Positions 25,903 to 34,861 of a DNA stretch of 64,000 nucleotides are shown here, piece after piece. Position 1 is the first letter of the stretch, and every line of letters starts with the position of its first letter. Both the position numbers and the translations under genes were made by a program. The DNA comes from Gleimia hominis (lineage in GTDB: Bacteria; Actinomycetota; Actinomycetes; Actinomycetales; Actinomycetaceae). The notes under the pieces are model-generated. The model was given only the letters and a program-made list of their open reading frames with translations. It did not search any database and had not been told where the DNA came from. The stretch lies in contig NZ_JASXSX010000003.1 of NCBI RefSeq assembly GCF_032085515.1, positions 1 through 64,000 of the forward strand, in the 5' to 3' direction.

Positions 25903-27051
25903 CTAAGCCAAGACGTCTACGTGACCGGAGCCTTCCTCAAGCCCCATTTCTTTTGCCAGCCGGTGAGCATGCTCCAAAAGGGTAGGGACGATCTCTTTCT
26001 CCGGCACCGACGCCACCGTCTTGCCCTTAATGAAAATCCGGCCCTTCCCGTTACCAGAAGCCACGCCCAGGTCAGCCTCACGCGCTTCCCCAGGCCCGTT
26101 CACCACGCAGCCCATAACCGCCACCCGCAGGGGAACAGTCAGTTCCTTGAGGCCTTCCGTGACTTCGTTTGCCAAGGCATAAACATCTACCTGTGCGCGC
26201 CCACACGACGGGCACGACACAATCTCTAACGTGCGCTCACGCAAGCCCATAGACTGGAGGATCTCAATTCCCACCTTCACTTCCTCCACCGGAGGGGCCG
26301 ACAAAGACACGCGGATCGTGTCGCCAATCCCCTGGCGCAGCAGCGCACCAAACGCCGTGGCAGACTTGATTGTTCCCTGGAACTGCGGGCCCGCTTCCGT
26401 CACCCCCAGGTGAAGGGGCCAATCACCATTTTCCGCCAATATCTCATACGCGCGGATCATCACCACTGGATCGTGGTGCTTCACTGAAATCTTGAAGTCG
26501 TGAAAGTCGTATTGCTCAAAAAGCGACGCTTCCCACATCGCGGACTCCGCGAGCGCCTCCGGCGTTGCCTTCCCGTACTTTTCCATGATCCGCCTGTCCA
26601 GCGACCCGGCATTCACCCCGATGCGCAGCGACGTCCCGTGGTCGCGAGCGCACTTGGTGATGTCTTCAATCTGGTCGTCGAACTTGCGGATGTTCCCCGG
26701 GTTCACACGCACCCCCGCGCAGCCACCTTCAATGGCTTTGAACACGTAGCGGGGTTGGAAGTGGATATCCGCAATCACGGGGATCGTGGATTGCTTCGCG
26801 ATAATCGGCAGCGCTTCCGCATCATCTGCCGATGGGCACGCTACCCGCACAATGTCGCAGCCAGCAGCGGTCAACTCGGCGATCTGCTGCAAGGTTGCCC
26901 CGATGTCAGTGGTCTTTGTTGTAGTCATCGACTGGACGGATATCGGGGATCCACCGCCCACCGGCACATCCCCCACGTGGATCAAGCGGGTTTTCTTGCG
27001 CGGAAACGGTGGTTCTTTTACCTCGGGCATTCCTAGATTCACTGCAGTCAC
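25903..27051 (-). CDS. ispG: (E)-4-hydroxy-3-methylbut-2-enyl-diphosphate synthase
   Basis: Iron-sulfur enzyme of the MEP isoprenoid pathway, converting MEcPP to HMBPP with electrons from flavodoxin or ferredoxin. The [4Fe-4S] cysteines are seen in SCPSCGRAQVD (two) and MGCVVNGPGEA (third). The TIM-barrel starts with VQSMTTTKTTDI. 382 residues, usual for bacterial IspG. It lies in a leftward series with dxr, so two MEP-pathway genes flank the site-2 protease gene. ORF start 27051 is preceded by few purines. Confidence 0.95.
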   Translation of the reverse strand: MTAVNLGMPEVKEPPFPRKKTRLIHVGDVPVGGGSPISVQSMTTTKTTDIGATLQQIAELTAAGCDIVRVACPSADDAEALPIIAKQSTIPVIADIHFQPRYVFKAIEGGCAGVRVNPGNIRKFDDQIEDITKCARDHGTSLRIGVNAGSLDRRIMEKYGKATPEALAESAMWEASLFEQYDFHDFKISVKHHDPVVMIRAYEILAENGDWPLHLGVTEAGPQFQGTIKSATAFGALLRQGIGDTIRVSLSAPPVEEVKVGIEILQSMGLRERTLEIVSCPSCGRAQVDVYALANEVTEGLKELTVPLRVAVMGCVVNGPGEAREADLGVASGNGKGRIFIKGKTVASVPEKEIVPTLLEHAHRLAKEMGLEEGSGHVDVLA

Positions 27052-27208
27052 GCTGTCATTATCCTCTGTTAGTTCGTAAAAATCGACTCATGGTGGGCCA
27101 TTGCGCATTCCCTACCCCGCCGACGTAGTTAGTAATCTGATTCGATGCCCCAACTAGTCTGCACTAGGCCCGCACGTATGCTTGCGCGAGGGCCGTAGAT
27201 TACCCAAG

Positions 27209-28444
27209 TTAACGCAGCAGGTGAATCGGGTTAATAATATCGGCTGCTATCAGCACGAGCGTCATCACCGCGAATACGAGCACCATAGTGTAGGTCAGGG
27301 GCATGAGGCGCGCCGTATCTGCCGGCCCCGGATCTGGTTTACGGCGCATCCGGTTGTAGGTGCGCCGCGCACCTTCCCACAGGGCACCCGCCACGTGTCC
27401 ACCGTCGAGCGGGGGCAGTGGGATCAAGTTGAACACGAACAGCGCCATGTTCAGTGAGCCCCACAAGGACAGCAGCACACCGGCGCGGTCCCACACCGTA
27501 ACCTGCGGATTCGTATCGGCAGAAACTTCCCCGGCTAAACGCCCCACTCCAACGACGGACAGCACCGAGTTCGGGTCGCGCGGCTGATCTTGGAATAGCC
27601 CGACCGTGGTGTCCCACACTGCTTTCGGCAAGCGCAGAACAACCGCTGCGGTAGCCGTGAACGTGTGCCACGACGCGTCCGCCACATCCACCACGCTAGC
27701 GCGCCGGCGTTCAAAGCCGGCCACTATCCCAGCTTTCGCCTGCCCGTCCACGGACTTGGGTGCGACCGTGTAACTCTTAGTCTTGCCCTCGCGCTGCACC
27801 TGCACCGGGACCGCGCGTGAACCGGACGCCGTGATTTGCTCCACCAGCTGCGGCCACGTATCCACCCGGTGCCCATTCCAAGTCACCACCGTGTCCCCCG
27901 CACGCAAACCAGCCTCGTACGCCGGACTTTTCGGCGCACCCTGCTCGCACTGGCCCAAACACTGCGGAACCTGCGCAAGTTTCGTCACCGGCTGCTGCAC
28001 CCCGATGCCCATCATCACGATCGCGATCAGCACAATCGACATGACGAGATTCACCGTTGGACCACCTAGCATCACCACCAGCTTTTTAGGCACCGACAGG
28101 TTATAAAACGCTTGCGGCTCCCGCCCAGCTGGCAGTTCCTCCGCAGAAGCTTCCCGCGCTTCCTGTGCGAGCGTGGGTCTGCCATCGGCTTTGTGTGTGC
28201 GCACCCCCTCACGGGCAGGAGCGAACATACCTGCCAACCGAACGTACCCACCCAAAAGAATGGCTTTCACCCCGTATTCCGTGTCCCCACGTTTCTTAGA
28301 CCACAGGGTGGGGCCAAAACCTACCATGTACTGAGGGACGTATACCCCGAACTTCTTAGCGGGCAGCAGGTGCCCTAGCTCGTGTAGCGCCACCGAAAGA
28401 ATCAACGCCACAATCGCCAACACAATGCCTAACAGGTAACCCAT
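27209..28444 (-). CDS. rip: RIP-family site-2 zinc metalloprotease
   Basis: Intramembrane protease that cuts anti-sigma factors and other membrane proteins (RseP/Rip1 family). HELGH (residues 21-25) in the first membrane segment is the zinc site, a PDZ domain follows in the middle (near AYEAGLRAGDTVVTWNG), and the third ligand aspartate lies in NLIPLPPLDGGHV near residue 350. The frame is open to 28471, but the ATG at 28444 has GAAGGAG five bases upstream, giving 411 residues. dxr-rip-ispG is the conserved actinobacterial order. Confidence 0.93.
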   Translation of the reverse strand: MGYLLGIVLAIVALILSVALHELGHLLPAKKFGVYVPQYMVGFGPTLWSKKRGDTEYGVKAILLGGYVRLAGMFAPAREGVRTHKADGRPTLAQEAREASAEELPAGREPQAFYNLSVPKKLVVMLGGPTVNLVMSIVLIAIVMMGIGVQQPVTKLAQVPQCLGQCEQGAPKSPAYEAGLRAGDTVVTWNGHRVDTWPQLVEQITASGSRAVPVQVQREGKTKSYTVAPKSVDGQAKAGIVAGFERRRASVVDVADASWHTFTATAAVVLRLPKAVWDTTVGLFQDQPRDPNSVLSVVGVGRLAGEVSADTNPQVTVWDRAGVLLSLWGSLNMALFVFNLIPLPPLDGGHVAGALWEGARRTYNRMRRKPDPGPADTARLMPLTYTMVLVFAVMTLVLIAADIINPIHLLR

Positions 28445-28505
28445 GACGCTCCTTCGGTGGAATCGAAACAAACCTCCCGACGATTATTCGCCCTCACGGT
28501 TCTGT

Positions 28506-28606
28506 GTTCAAGTTCAACGGTTGCGGCTTTACGTTTAACCGTTACGCGTTCAGGTTCGACAAGTGTCGCGTTCAAGTTCGACAGTGTCGCGTTCAAGTTC
28601 ACTGAT
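28506..28606 (-). repeat. 20-22 bp tandem repeat beginning at the dxr stop
   Basis: In the mRNA, units end with GAACTTGAAC or variants. The first unit (GCGGATCAGTGAACTTGAAC) contains the last two dxr codons and the TGA. Next come 28570-28590 (21 bp), 28548-28569 (22 bp) and two more diverged copies to 28506. It occupies the whole dxr-rip gap apart from the rip ribosome binding site. Confidence 0.8.
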
Positions 28607-29786
28607 CCGCAATGAGGTTCCGGGCCCGCTCCACAGCCCAGTGTTGCACCTGCACAATCTGCTCGAAGGTTGGCCCATCAACACCGGTATGTTCGTCAAG
28701 CACGCGCGCAACCGTGTCCACGATTTCCAGGTACTGTAAGTGTCCAGCTAGAAACGCGTCCACGCACACTTCGTTCGCTGCATTCAGCACCGCCGGGTGC
28801 GTGTCAGACGCCGCCACCGCACTGCGCGCCAAGTTCACCGCCGGGAAAGTCTGATTATCCACAGGTTCGAATGTCCACGACGTCGGTTCACCCCACGTGC
28901 AGGGGGCTTCCACATCTGCCCACCGCTGTGGCGCCGACAGGGCCAGTGCAATCGGCAACTTCATGTCCGGTGGTGATGCCTGCGCGATCGTCGCCCCATC
29001 TTTAAACGTCACCATTGAATGCACAATCGACTGCGGATGCACAACCGCGTCAATCTTTTCCGCCGGGACGTCAAACAACACCGACGCTTCAATCAGTTCC
29101 AAGCCTTTATTCATGAGGGTAGAGGAGTTGATCGTCACCACCGGCCCCATGCTCCACGTGGGGTGCGCCAGCGCCTGCTTTGCGGTTACGTCCGTCAGTT
29201 CCGCCCGAGTGCGTCCCCGGAATGGCCCTCCGGAGGCAGTAAGCACGAGCCGTGCGACCTCACTGCTGCCCGTAACCACGGGGGAAGTGAGTCCTTTTTC
29301 GTGCTTACCGGCCGCTAGGCATTGGGCGATTGCACTGTGTTCCGAGTCCACGGGGGTGACCTGCCCGGGCCTGATCATCGCCGCGCGCACGAGCGGCGCG
29401 CCCACCACTAAGGATTCCTTGTTCGCGAGCGCCAGTTGAGCGCCGCTGCGCAATGCCGCGAGCGTGGGTTCAAGACCGATCCCACCGGTAATACCGTTCA
29501 GCACCACACCTTCGGGCCCCAGCATTCCCGCGGCCTGCGCCACCGCGGCTTCCCCCACGCCTACGCGCACACGGCTACCTAGTAGGTCTTGCAGTTCCCG
29601 CGCATCCCCCTTCGCGACCGCCACGAACTCCGGTTCGTACTGCTTCACCTGCCGCGCAAGCAGCTCGAGGTTGTTTCCACCCGCCGCGAGGGCGCGCACG
29701 CGCATGCGACCCGGGTGAGAAGCAAGTACCTCAAGCGCCTGCGTCCCAATCGAACCCGTAGACCCCAAAATGACGACGTCGCGCAT
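28599..29786 (-). CDS. dxr: 1-deoxy-D-xylulose-5-phosphate reductoisomerase
   Basis: Second enzyme of the MEP pathway; makes 2-C-methyl-D-erythritol 4-phosphate using NADPH. The NADPH-binding GSTGSIGTQAL is at residues 8-18. The metal and substrate motifs PVDSEHSAIAQCL and LTASGGPFRG are present. The 395 residues match the family. It starts three bases after the DivIVA-like gene and ends inside the first unit of a tandem repeat. Confidence 0.95.
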   Translation of the reverse strand: MRDVVILGSTGSIGTQALEVLASHPGRMRVRALAAGGNNLELLARQVKQYEPEFVAVAKGDARELQDLLGSRVRVGVGEAAVAQAAGMLGPEGVVLNGITGGIGLEPTLAALRSGAQLALANKESLVVGAPLVRAAMIRPGQVTPVDSEHSAIAQCLAAGKHEKGLTSPVVTGSSEVARLVLTASGGPFRGRTRAELTDVTAKQALAHPTWSMGPVVTINSSTLMNKGLELIEASVLFDVPAEKIDAVVHPQSIVHSMVTFKDGATIAQASPPDMKLPIALALSAPQRWADVEAPCTWGEPTSWTFEPVDNQTFPAVNLARSAVAASDTHPAVLNAANEVCVDAFLAGHLQYLEIVDTVARVLDEHTGVDGPTFEQIVQVQHWAVERARNLIADQ

Positions 29787-29789
29787 CGC

Positions 29790-30344
29790 TCACTCCACCG
29801 CCAGCAAAATCTCAATCACTCGCGAAAGATACGCGTCAACTGGGCCTTCCAGGTACGCTTCCGCACCTTTCGCAGCTTTGAACGTGAGGTGGCGAACCTC
29901 CTCGGCGGTAAGCGTGTCTTCGTCGTCAAAGAACCGGCCCAGACGATCCAGAAAATCATCCACCTGCAAACTGTCATACCCCTGCTTACCTTTCGCGGGG
30001 TGCGCAAACCTCTCCCCCACGGGACGAACCAAACGCGGGTACAGAGTCGTTGCCCGATCCGCAACGTGGTTCAGCCACGCCTGCTCCCCGTTCACCGCCA
30101 CGTGATCCGCCCTGTCACGGGTTACGAACGCGCCTTCCATGCGGTCTAGCGCCGCATCCACCGCAGCTGGGTCGTACCCACCGCGACGCATCGGGAACGC
30201 GGCATTGCGCACGTGTTCAGACGTAAAATCCGACAGTTGACGGTTCTGCTCATAGGCTTCGCGAGCTTTTTCGAAGAAGCTATTTACCGCATCTTGGTCG
30301 TATCCCTTTTGGAAGAACTTCGTTGATGGGAAGAAGTCAGTCAT
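29790..30344 (-). CDS. DivIVA-domain protein
   Basis: Protein of 184 residues with repeated short DivIVA-type segments: TKFFQKGYDQDAVNSFFEKA, RRGGYDPAAVDAALDRME and KGKQGYDSLQVDDFLDRLG, each with the G-Y-D/V-D pattern. It lacks a long coiled coil, so it is probably a small member of the actinobacterial DivIVA-domain family and not the polar growth protein Wag31. The frame is open to 30422, but the ATG at 30344 overlaps the rlmN end by eight bases and follows GAAGAGGAA. It lies between rlmN and dxr as in many actinobacteria. Confidence 0.82.
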   Translation of the reverse strand: MTDFFPSTKFFQKGYDQDAVNSFFEKAREAYEQNRQLSDFTSEHVRNAAFPMRRGGYDPAAVDAALDRMEGAFVTRDRADHVAVNGEQAWLNHVADRATTLYPRLVRPVGERFAHPAKGKQGYDSLQVDDFLDRLGRFFDDEDTLTAEEVRHLTFKAAKGAEAYLEGPVDAYLSRVIEILLAVE

Positions 30345-31578
30345 GCGTTTTTTCCTCTTCTTTCGCGACTTTAGTTGCGAGTTGACCACACGCGCCGTCA
30401 ATATCTGATCCACGTGTATCACGAATTGTTGTGGAAATCCCTGCGCCGCGCAGCACGCTCACGAATTCCTCCTGCGCCGCCCTCGTGGAGGCAGTCCAGA
30501 TGGATCCCGGCGTTGGGTTCAGCGGAATAGGGTTCACGTGCGCCCACCCGTGTCCGCGGGCGTTGAGTTGATCCGCCAGCAGCTGCGCGCGCCACGGGTG
30601 ATCGTTCATGTCCCTAATTAGCGCGTATTCAATCGACACGCGCCGGCCCGTTTTCACAAAGTATTCCCGGGCCGCGTCCAGCAGTTCCCCCACTTTCCAA
30701 CGGGAATTAATTGGGATGAGGGGGTCTCTAAGCTCATCATCCGGTGCGTGCAATGACACGGCGAGCGTCACCGGGTACCCCAGTGCAGCAAGTTTCTTTA
30801 TGCCGGGGACAAGCCCAACAGTTGAGACCGTGACGTTCCGAGCCGACAGCCCGAAGCCGTTCGGTGGCTCTTCAATCAGCCCTTTCAGCACGTTCTTGAG
30901 GGCACCGAAGTTCGCTAACGGCTCACCCATCCCCATGAACACCACGTTCGTTAACCGGGTTGCCCCACCCGCCAGGTCACCGCGTTCACACGCTTTGGCC
31001 GCTAACCGCACCTGTTCGAGGATTTCCGCGGCCGACAGGTTACGCGTAAGCCCCATCTGCCCTGTTGCGCAAAACGGGCAGCCCATTCCGCACCCGGCTT
31101 GCGAGGAGATACACAGCGTGGTGCGTTTGGGATAACGCATGAGCACCGACTCCACGCGCGCACCGTCAAACAGTGACCACAGGTGTTTCAACGTGTAGCC
31201 ACCATCCGCTTTTTGCGTTGTCACGTGTTCCACTAACTGCGGCAGAAAACCCTCGCGCAACGGCGCACGCAGCTGCTGGGGAATATCCGACATGAGCTCC
31301 GGATTCGCTTCAAAATGCGTGAAGTACTGCCGGGACAGCTGATCGGCCCGGAACCCGGGGATCCCCATTTCTTTGAGAGCCTGCTTGCGTGCCTCCATCG
31401 TCAGGTCCACCATGTGCGCCGGTGCTTTACCCCGGCGTTTGGGACGCATCGACACGCGGGCCCGCGCATCTTTAGAGCGCGCCCCCTCAGGCAACTGGTC
31501 GGTAGGCATCACTTGCCGCGCGCTTCGCGCGTGCCGGGAACGAACGGGCTGATGCAACGCGGGTCTTTGCGGGCTCAT
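30337..31578 (-). CDS. rlmN: 23S rRNA/tRNA adenine C2-methyltransferase RlmN
   Basis: Radical-SAM enzyme that methylates A2503 of 23S rRNA and A37 of some tRNAs. The CxxxCxxC cluster motif reads CGMGCPFC near residue 165, with GMGEPLAN after it, and the C-terminal catalytic cysteine lies in DGACGQL. 413 residues; the first 50 or so are basic and variable. The ATG overlaps the cdsA stop, indicating coupling. Confidence 0.94.
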   Translation of the reverse strand: MSPQRPALHQPVRSRHARSARQVMPTDQLPEGARSKDARARVSMRPKRRGKAPAHMVDLTMEARKQALKEMGIPGFRADQLSRQYFTHFEANPELMSDIPQQLRAPLREGFLPQLVEHVTTQKADGGYTLKHLWSLFDGARVESVLMRYPKRTTLCISSQAGCGMGCPFCATGQMGLTRNLSAAEILEQVRLAAKACERGDLAGGATRLTNVVFMGMGEPLANFGALKNVLKGLIEEPPNGFGLSARNVTVSTVGLVPGIKKLAALGYPVTLAVSLHAPDDELRDPLIPINSRWKVGELLDAAREYFVKTGRRVSIEYALIRDMNDHPWRAQLLADQLNARGHGWAHVNPIPLNPTPGSIWTASTRAAQEEFVSVLRGAGISTTIRDTRGSDIDGACGQLATKVAKEEEKTHD

Positions 31579-32441
31579 AGCATAACCTCCATCAAAACGT
31601 AGAACACGGGGGCCACCATTAATAGGGAATCGAGCCGGTCCATCACCCCACCGTGGCCAGGAAGCAGGTTCGACATGTCCTTCAGCCCCAGGTCACGTTT
31701 GAGCAGTGATTCCGTTAAATCCCCAACGGTGGCCGCGATTGTGGTTAACACGGCCGCAACCGGCCCCCACCACCAGCCGACACCGAGCCACGCGAACCCG
31801 ATTGCCCCCACAATCATGGACAGGCCAATGGAACCGGCGAAACCTTCCCAAGATTTCTTTGGTGACACAGTGGGCGCCATCGGATGTTTGCCCATCAGCA
31901 CGCCCGCAGCCCATCCACCCAGGTCGTTAGCGACCGTGAGGAGGACGAACACGATCACCGCGCGCGCCCCCAGCGGCATGTCGCGAACCAGAACTGCGCA
32001 CGCCCCCAGCAGGGGCACGTACGCGAGCACGAAACCGCTGGCAATAATCTCATTGAGCAGTGTGGATCCCTCAACGTGATCGAGCAGCCGCCACACTACA
32101 CACGCCAGCAGCGTCATGCACAGCGCCGCGAGTGTCGCCCCCAGCCCGAGGTGCCGGGCGCAAACCAGCATGCCGAGCCCGCCAACCCACAGGGGGATGA
32201 GGGGAATCCGCACATCCTTGCGGGCGAAAGCACCCGCTAGCTCCCACAGTGCGACCACGACGAGCAGGCACACGAGCGCCATGAACGTGTGCGCGGAAAC
32301 GAGGATGGCAGCCAGTGCCACCGCCCCCAAAGTTACACCCACTCCGATGGCGGCAGGCAGGTTCCGCCCGGCGCGCCCAGACGCGGGAAGTGGCTGCTTA
32401 TTCTGCGTTGGAGGCGGATTAATTATCGTTGAAAGATTCAA
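31575..32441 (-). CDS. cdsA: Phosphatidate cytidylyltransferase
   Basis: Membrane enzyme that makes CDP-diacylglycerol for phospholipid synthesis. Of 288 residues most form about eight hydrophobic segments. The C-terminal family signature is SLLKRDLGLKDMSNLLPGHG followed by GVMDRLDS. It follows frr by 16 bases and overlaps rlmN. frr-cdsA-rlmN is a standard actinobacterial order. Confidence 0.94.
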   Translation of the reverse strand: MNLSTIINPPPTQNKQPLPASGRAGRNLPAAIGVGVTLGAVALAAILVSAHTFMALVCLLVVVALWELAGAFARKDVRIPLIPLWVGGLGMLVCARHLGLGATLAALCMTLLACVVWRLLDHVEGSTLLNEIIASGFVLAYVPLLGACAVLVRDMPLGARAVIVFVLLTVANDLGGWAAGVLMGKHPMAPTVSPKKSWEGFAGSIGLSMIVGAIGFAWLGVGWWWGPVAAVLTTIAATVGDLTESLLKRDLGLKDMSNLLPGHGGVMDRLDSLLMVAPVFYVLMEVML

Positions 32442-32457
32442 AGTAATACGTCCGCCT

Positions 32458-33015
32458 CTAGACGGTCATCAGATCCTTTTCTTTAGCTTCAAGTTCCGCA
32501 TCGATCTGGTCAACGTACTTCTTCGTGAGCGTTTCCAGATCTTTTTCTGCCCGGTCTACTTCGTCTTCCCCGGCCTCACCGTCTTTTTTGATGCGGTCGA
32601 GTTCTTCTTTTGCTTTCCGCCGATCGTTCCGCACCGAAATGCGGCCTTCTTCAGCTCGTGACCGCGCCTGTTTTACGTATTCTTTCCGGCGTTCTTCCGT
32701 GAGGGCCGGGAGGTTACAGCGGATCACGTTGCCGTCGTCGGTGGGGTTAACCCCCAGGTCTGCATCCCGGATTGCGGCAATGATTTCTTGTACCGCGTTG
32801 CGGTCGTAGGGGGAAATGAGCACCATCCGCGCCTCAGGAATCTGGATAGACGCGAGCTGTTGCAGGGGCGTTGGGGCACCGTAGTAGTCAACCAGGATTG
32901 AGTTGAACATGTCTGGGTTTGCCCGCCCGGTTCGAATATTACCAAACTCACGCTTTGTTGCGGACACGGCCTTTTCCATACCGTCTTCCGCACTCAACAA
33001 GACATCTTTGATCAT
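32458..33015 (-). CDS. frr: Ribosome recycling factor
   Basis: Splits post-termination ribosomes together with EF-G. The 185-residue protein has the expected RRF sequence: SATKREFGNIRTGRANP near the start, PDMFNSILVDYYG, and the long C-terminal three-helix bundle ending with DLMTV. The start overlaps the pyrH stop by four bases. Confidence 0.96.
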   Translation of the reverse strand: MIKDVLLSAEDGMEKAVSATKREFGNIRTGRANPDMFNSILVDYYGAPTPLQQLASIQIPEARMVLISPYDRNAVQEIIAAIRDADLGVNPTDDGNVIRCNLPALTEERRKEYVKQARSRAEEGRISVRNDRRKAKEELDRIKKDGEAGEDEVDRAEKDLETLTKKYVDQIDAELEAKEKDLMTV

Positions 33016-33758
33016 TTTGTGTGTCCTTCCGTTACACCGTTTGTTACCAGGGTACCTATCTTCTCACCCAACAGCGCTGCCGTGACATTCCCCGGTTCCG
33101 ACATGCCAAATACGCGCATGGTTAAGTTGTTGTCTTTACACAGTGCGAATGCGGTTGCGTCCACTACCTTGAGGCCCTGCGCGAGTGCTTGCGAATACGT
33201 TAGCGTGTCGAGTTTTTCCGCATCGGGGTTCACTTTCGGATCGGCGGTGTACACGCCGTCCACCCCCTTTTTTCCAACGAGGAGTTCAGTGCACCGCGTT
33301 TCTAACGCCCGCTGGGCCGCCACGGTATCTGTGGAGAAGTACGGTAGGCCAGCGCCCGCTCCGAATACGACTACGCGGCCTTTTTCGAGGTGGCGGATAG
33401 CCCGCAGTGGAATGTAAGGTTCCGCTACTTGCCGCATCGAGATCGCTGATTGCACGCGCGTGGTCACGCCTGCTTGCTCCAGGAAGTCTTGGAGCGCGAG
33501 CGCGTTCATTACCGTGCCGAGCATCCCCATGTAGTCCGCGCGGGAGCGGTCTAAACCGTATTTAGATAATTGCGCGCCTCGGAAGAAGTTTCCGCCCCCA
33601 ACGACGACCGCTACCTGCACCCCCTGTTTAACTGCGGTGGCTATTTGTGTGGCCACCGAGCGCACGACGTTCGGGTCTAGGCCGATTTTGCCTCCACCAA
33701 ACACTTCGCCCGATAGTTTCATTAGCACGCGCCGTGGCGCAGTAGCATCGTGTGGCAT
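33012..33758 (-). CDS. pyrH: Uridylate kinase
   Basis: Phosphorylates UMP to UDP. The 248 residues start at the ATG 33758, which has GGAGGGG six bases upstream (the frame is open to 33776). Conserved segments: VLMKLSGEVFGG, VVVGGGNFFRG and VDGVYTADPKVNP. It overlaps frr, and is separated from tsf by a repeat array and a terminator-like hairpin. Bacterial PyrH is a hexamer regulated by GTP and UTP. Confidence 0.96.
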   Translation of the reverse strand: MPHDATAPRRVLMKLSGEVFGGGKIGLDPNVVRSVATQIATAVKQGVQVAVVVGGGNFFRGAQLSKYGLDRSRADYMGMLGTVMNALALQDFLEQAGVTTRVQSAISMRQVAEPYIPLRAIRHLEKGRVVVFGAGAGLPYFSTDTVAAQRALETRCTELLVGKKGVDGVYTADPKVNPDAEKLDTLTYSQALAQGLKVVDATAFALCKDNNLTMRVFGMSEPGNVTAALLGEKIGTLVTNGVTEGHTK

Positions 33759-33844
33759 GCCGTTCCCCTCCTGCAACGGGATAACTTACGTACGAGATTC
33801 CTTCACCATGTTACCTGCCCGCTTCCGTTCGCGGACACAACCAT

Positions 33845-33874
33845 GGCCTTGCCTTGAATAATCAGGGCAAGGCC
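33845..33874 (-). terminator. Hairpin between tsf and pyrH
   Basis: 9-bp stem GGCCTTGCC / GGCAAGGCC with a 12-base loop. On the minus strand it would follow tsf and its repeat array, so it may partly terminate rpsB-tsf transcripts before pyrH. A T-rich stretch follows on the plus strand (GGTTTATTTAG), not the minus. Confidence 0.5.
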
Positions 33875-33892
33875 ACAGTGGTTTATTTAGTT

Positions 33893-34018
33893 TCAGGCAC
33901 TTACGTGCCCCGGTAGGTGCGCTAAGTTACTACCTCAGGCACCCACCTGGCCGCGTTAGGCTCCAAGTTGGAGGCGTTACGTCCCAACCTGGACTCGTTA
34001 AGCTCCCACCTGGACGCG
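33893..34018 (-). repeat. 21-bp tandem repeat: EF-Ts last codons plus stop, about six copies
   Basis: Units, in gene order: 33998-34018 (the gene end), 33977-33997, 33956-33976, 33935-33955, 33914-33934 and 33893-33913. Translated in the tsf frame they read RVQVGA-stop, RVQVGT-stop, RLQLGA-stop, RGQVGA-stop, a degenerate unit without a stop, and PGHVSA-stop. The unit is a multiple of three, so all stops are in frame with tsf. Confidence 0.93.
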
Positions 34019-34828
34019 GGCGAATCCGGTTACGTCACCGCCGACCTCTTTGAGCACCTGGCCCACAGTCTTCGAAGGATCCTTAGCGAAGTCTTGGTCG
34101 ACCAAGCAGTTCTCTTTGTAGAACGCGTTCAGGCGGCCCTCAACAATTTTCGGCACGATTTTCTCTGGCTTGCCTTCACCCAGCGTGATTTTCGTGAGGG
34201 TCTCCCGCTCGTGCTCCACCACGTCGGCGGGCACCGTGTCCTCAGAAATGTAGTCGGGTGAGAACGCTGCGATGTGCATCGCGATGTCGCGTGCCACGCC
34301 CTCTCCGGCCTGGTTGGTGGCAACGAGAACCGCTACTTGCGCCGGCAGGTCCGCTGACGTCTGGTGCAGGTACAGGGACATGGCTTCGCCTTCTAGGCGC
34401 ACCACGTTCCGCACCTCCACCTTTTCCCCCACTACGGCACCCATGTTTTTCACCAGGTCCGAAACTTTCTCGTCCCCAGCGGGTGCTTCGAGGGCCTCTT
34501 CAACGTTAGTTGCGTTCGCAGCAACCGCAGCTTCGAGGACCTTGTTTGCAAAGTCAACGAACTTATCGGTCTTGGCAACGAAGTCCGTCTCGGAGTTAAC
34601 CTCAACGACAACGCCAACTTTGCCATCAACGATTTTCCCGGCCACGAGCCCGGCGGAAGCGGTGCGGCCTTCGCGTTTGGACAGTGATTTCAGGCCCGAC
34701 AGGCGGATGATTTCGAGTGCTTTCTCTTTGTCCCCATCAGCCTCAGAGAGGGCATTCTTAACGTCCATCATGCCGGCGCCGGTCTGCTCACGCAGGGCTT
34801 TAACGTCGGCAGCTGTAAAGTTTGCCAT
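33998..34828 (-). CDS. tsf: Elongation factor Ts
   Basis: Nucleotide exchange factor for EF-Tu. 276 residues: N-terminal UBA-like domain (ADVKALREQTGAGMMDVKNA), the EF-Tu contact TDFVAKTDKF near residue 82, and the core dimer-like domains. It is downstream of rpsB by 33 bases, the universal rpsB-tsf operon. The last hexapeptide and stop are tandemly duplicated beyond the gene. Confidence 0.96.
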   Translation of the reverse strand: MANFTAADVKALREQTGAGMMDVKNALSEADGDKEKALEIIRLSGLKSLSKREGRTASAGLVAGKIVDGKVGVVVEVNSETDFVAKTDKFVDFANKVLEAAVAANATNVEEALEAPAGDEKVSDLVKNMGAVVGEKVEVRNVVRLEGEAMSLYLHQTSADLPAQVAVLVATNQAGEGVARDIAMHIAAFSPDYISEDTVPADVVEHERETLTKITLGEGKPEKIVPKIVEGRLNAFYKENCLVDQDFAKDPSKTVGQVLKEVGGDVTGFARVQVGA

Positions 34829-34861
34829 GTTTCTTCCTTCAGTAAGAGTAGTTGGTTGAAC

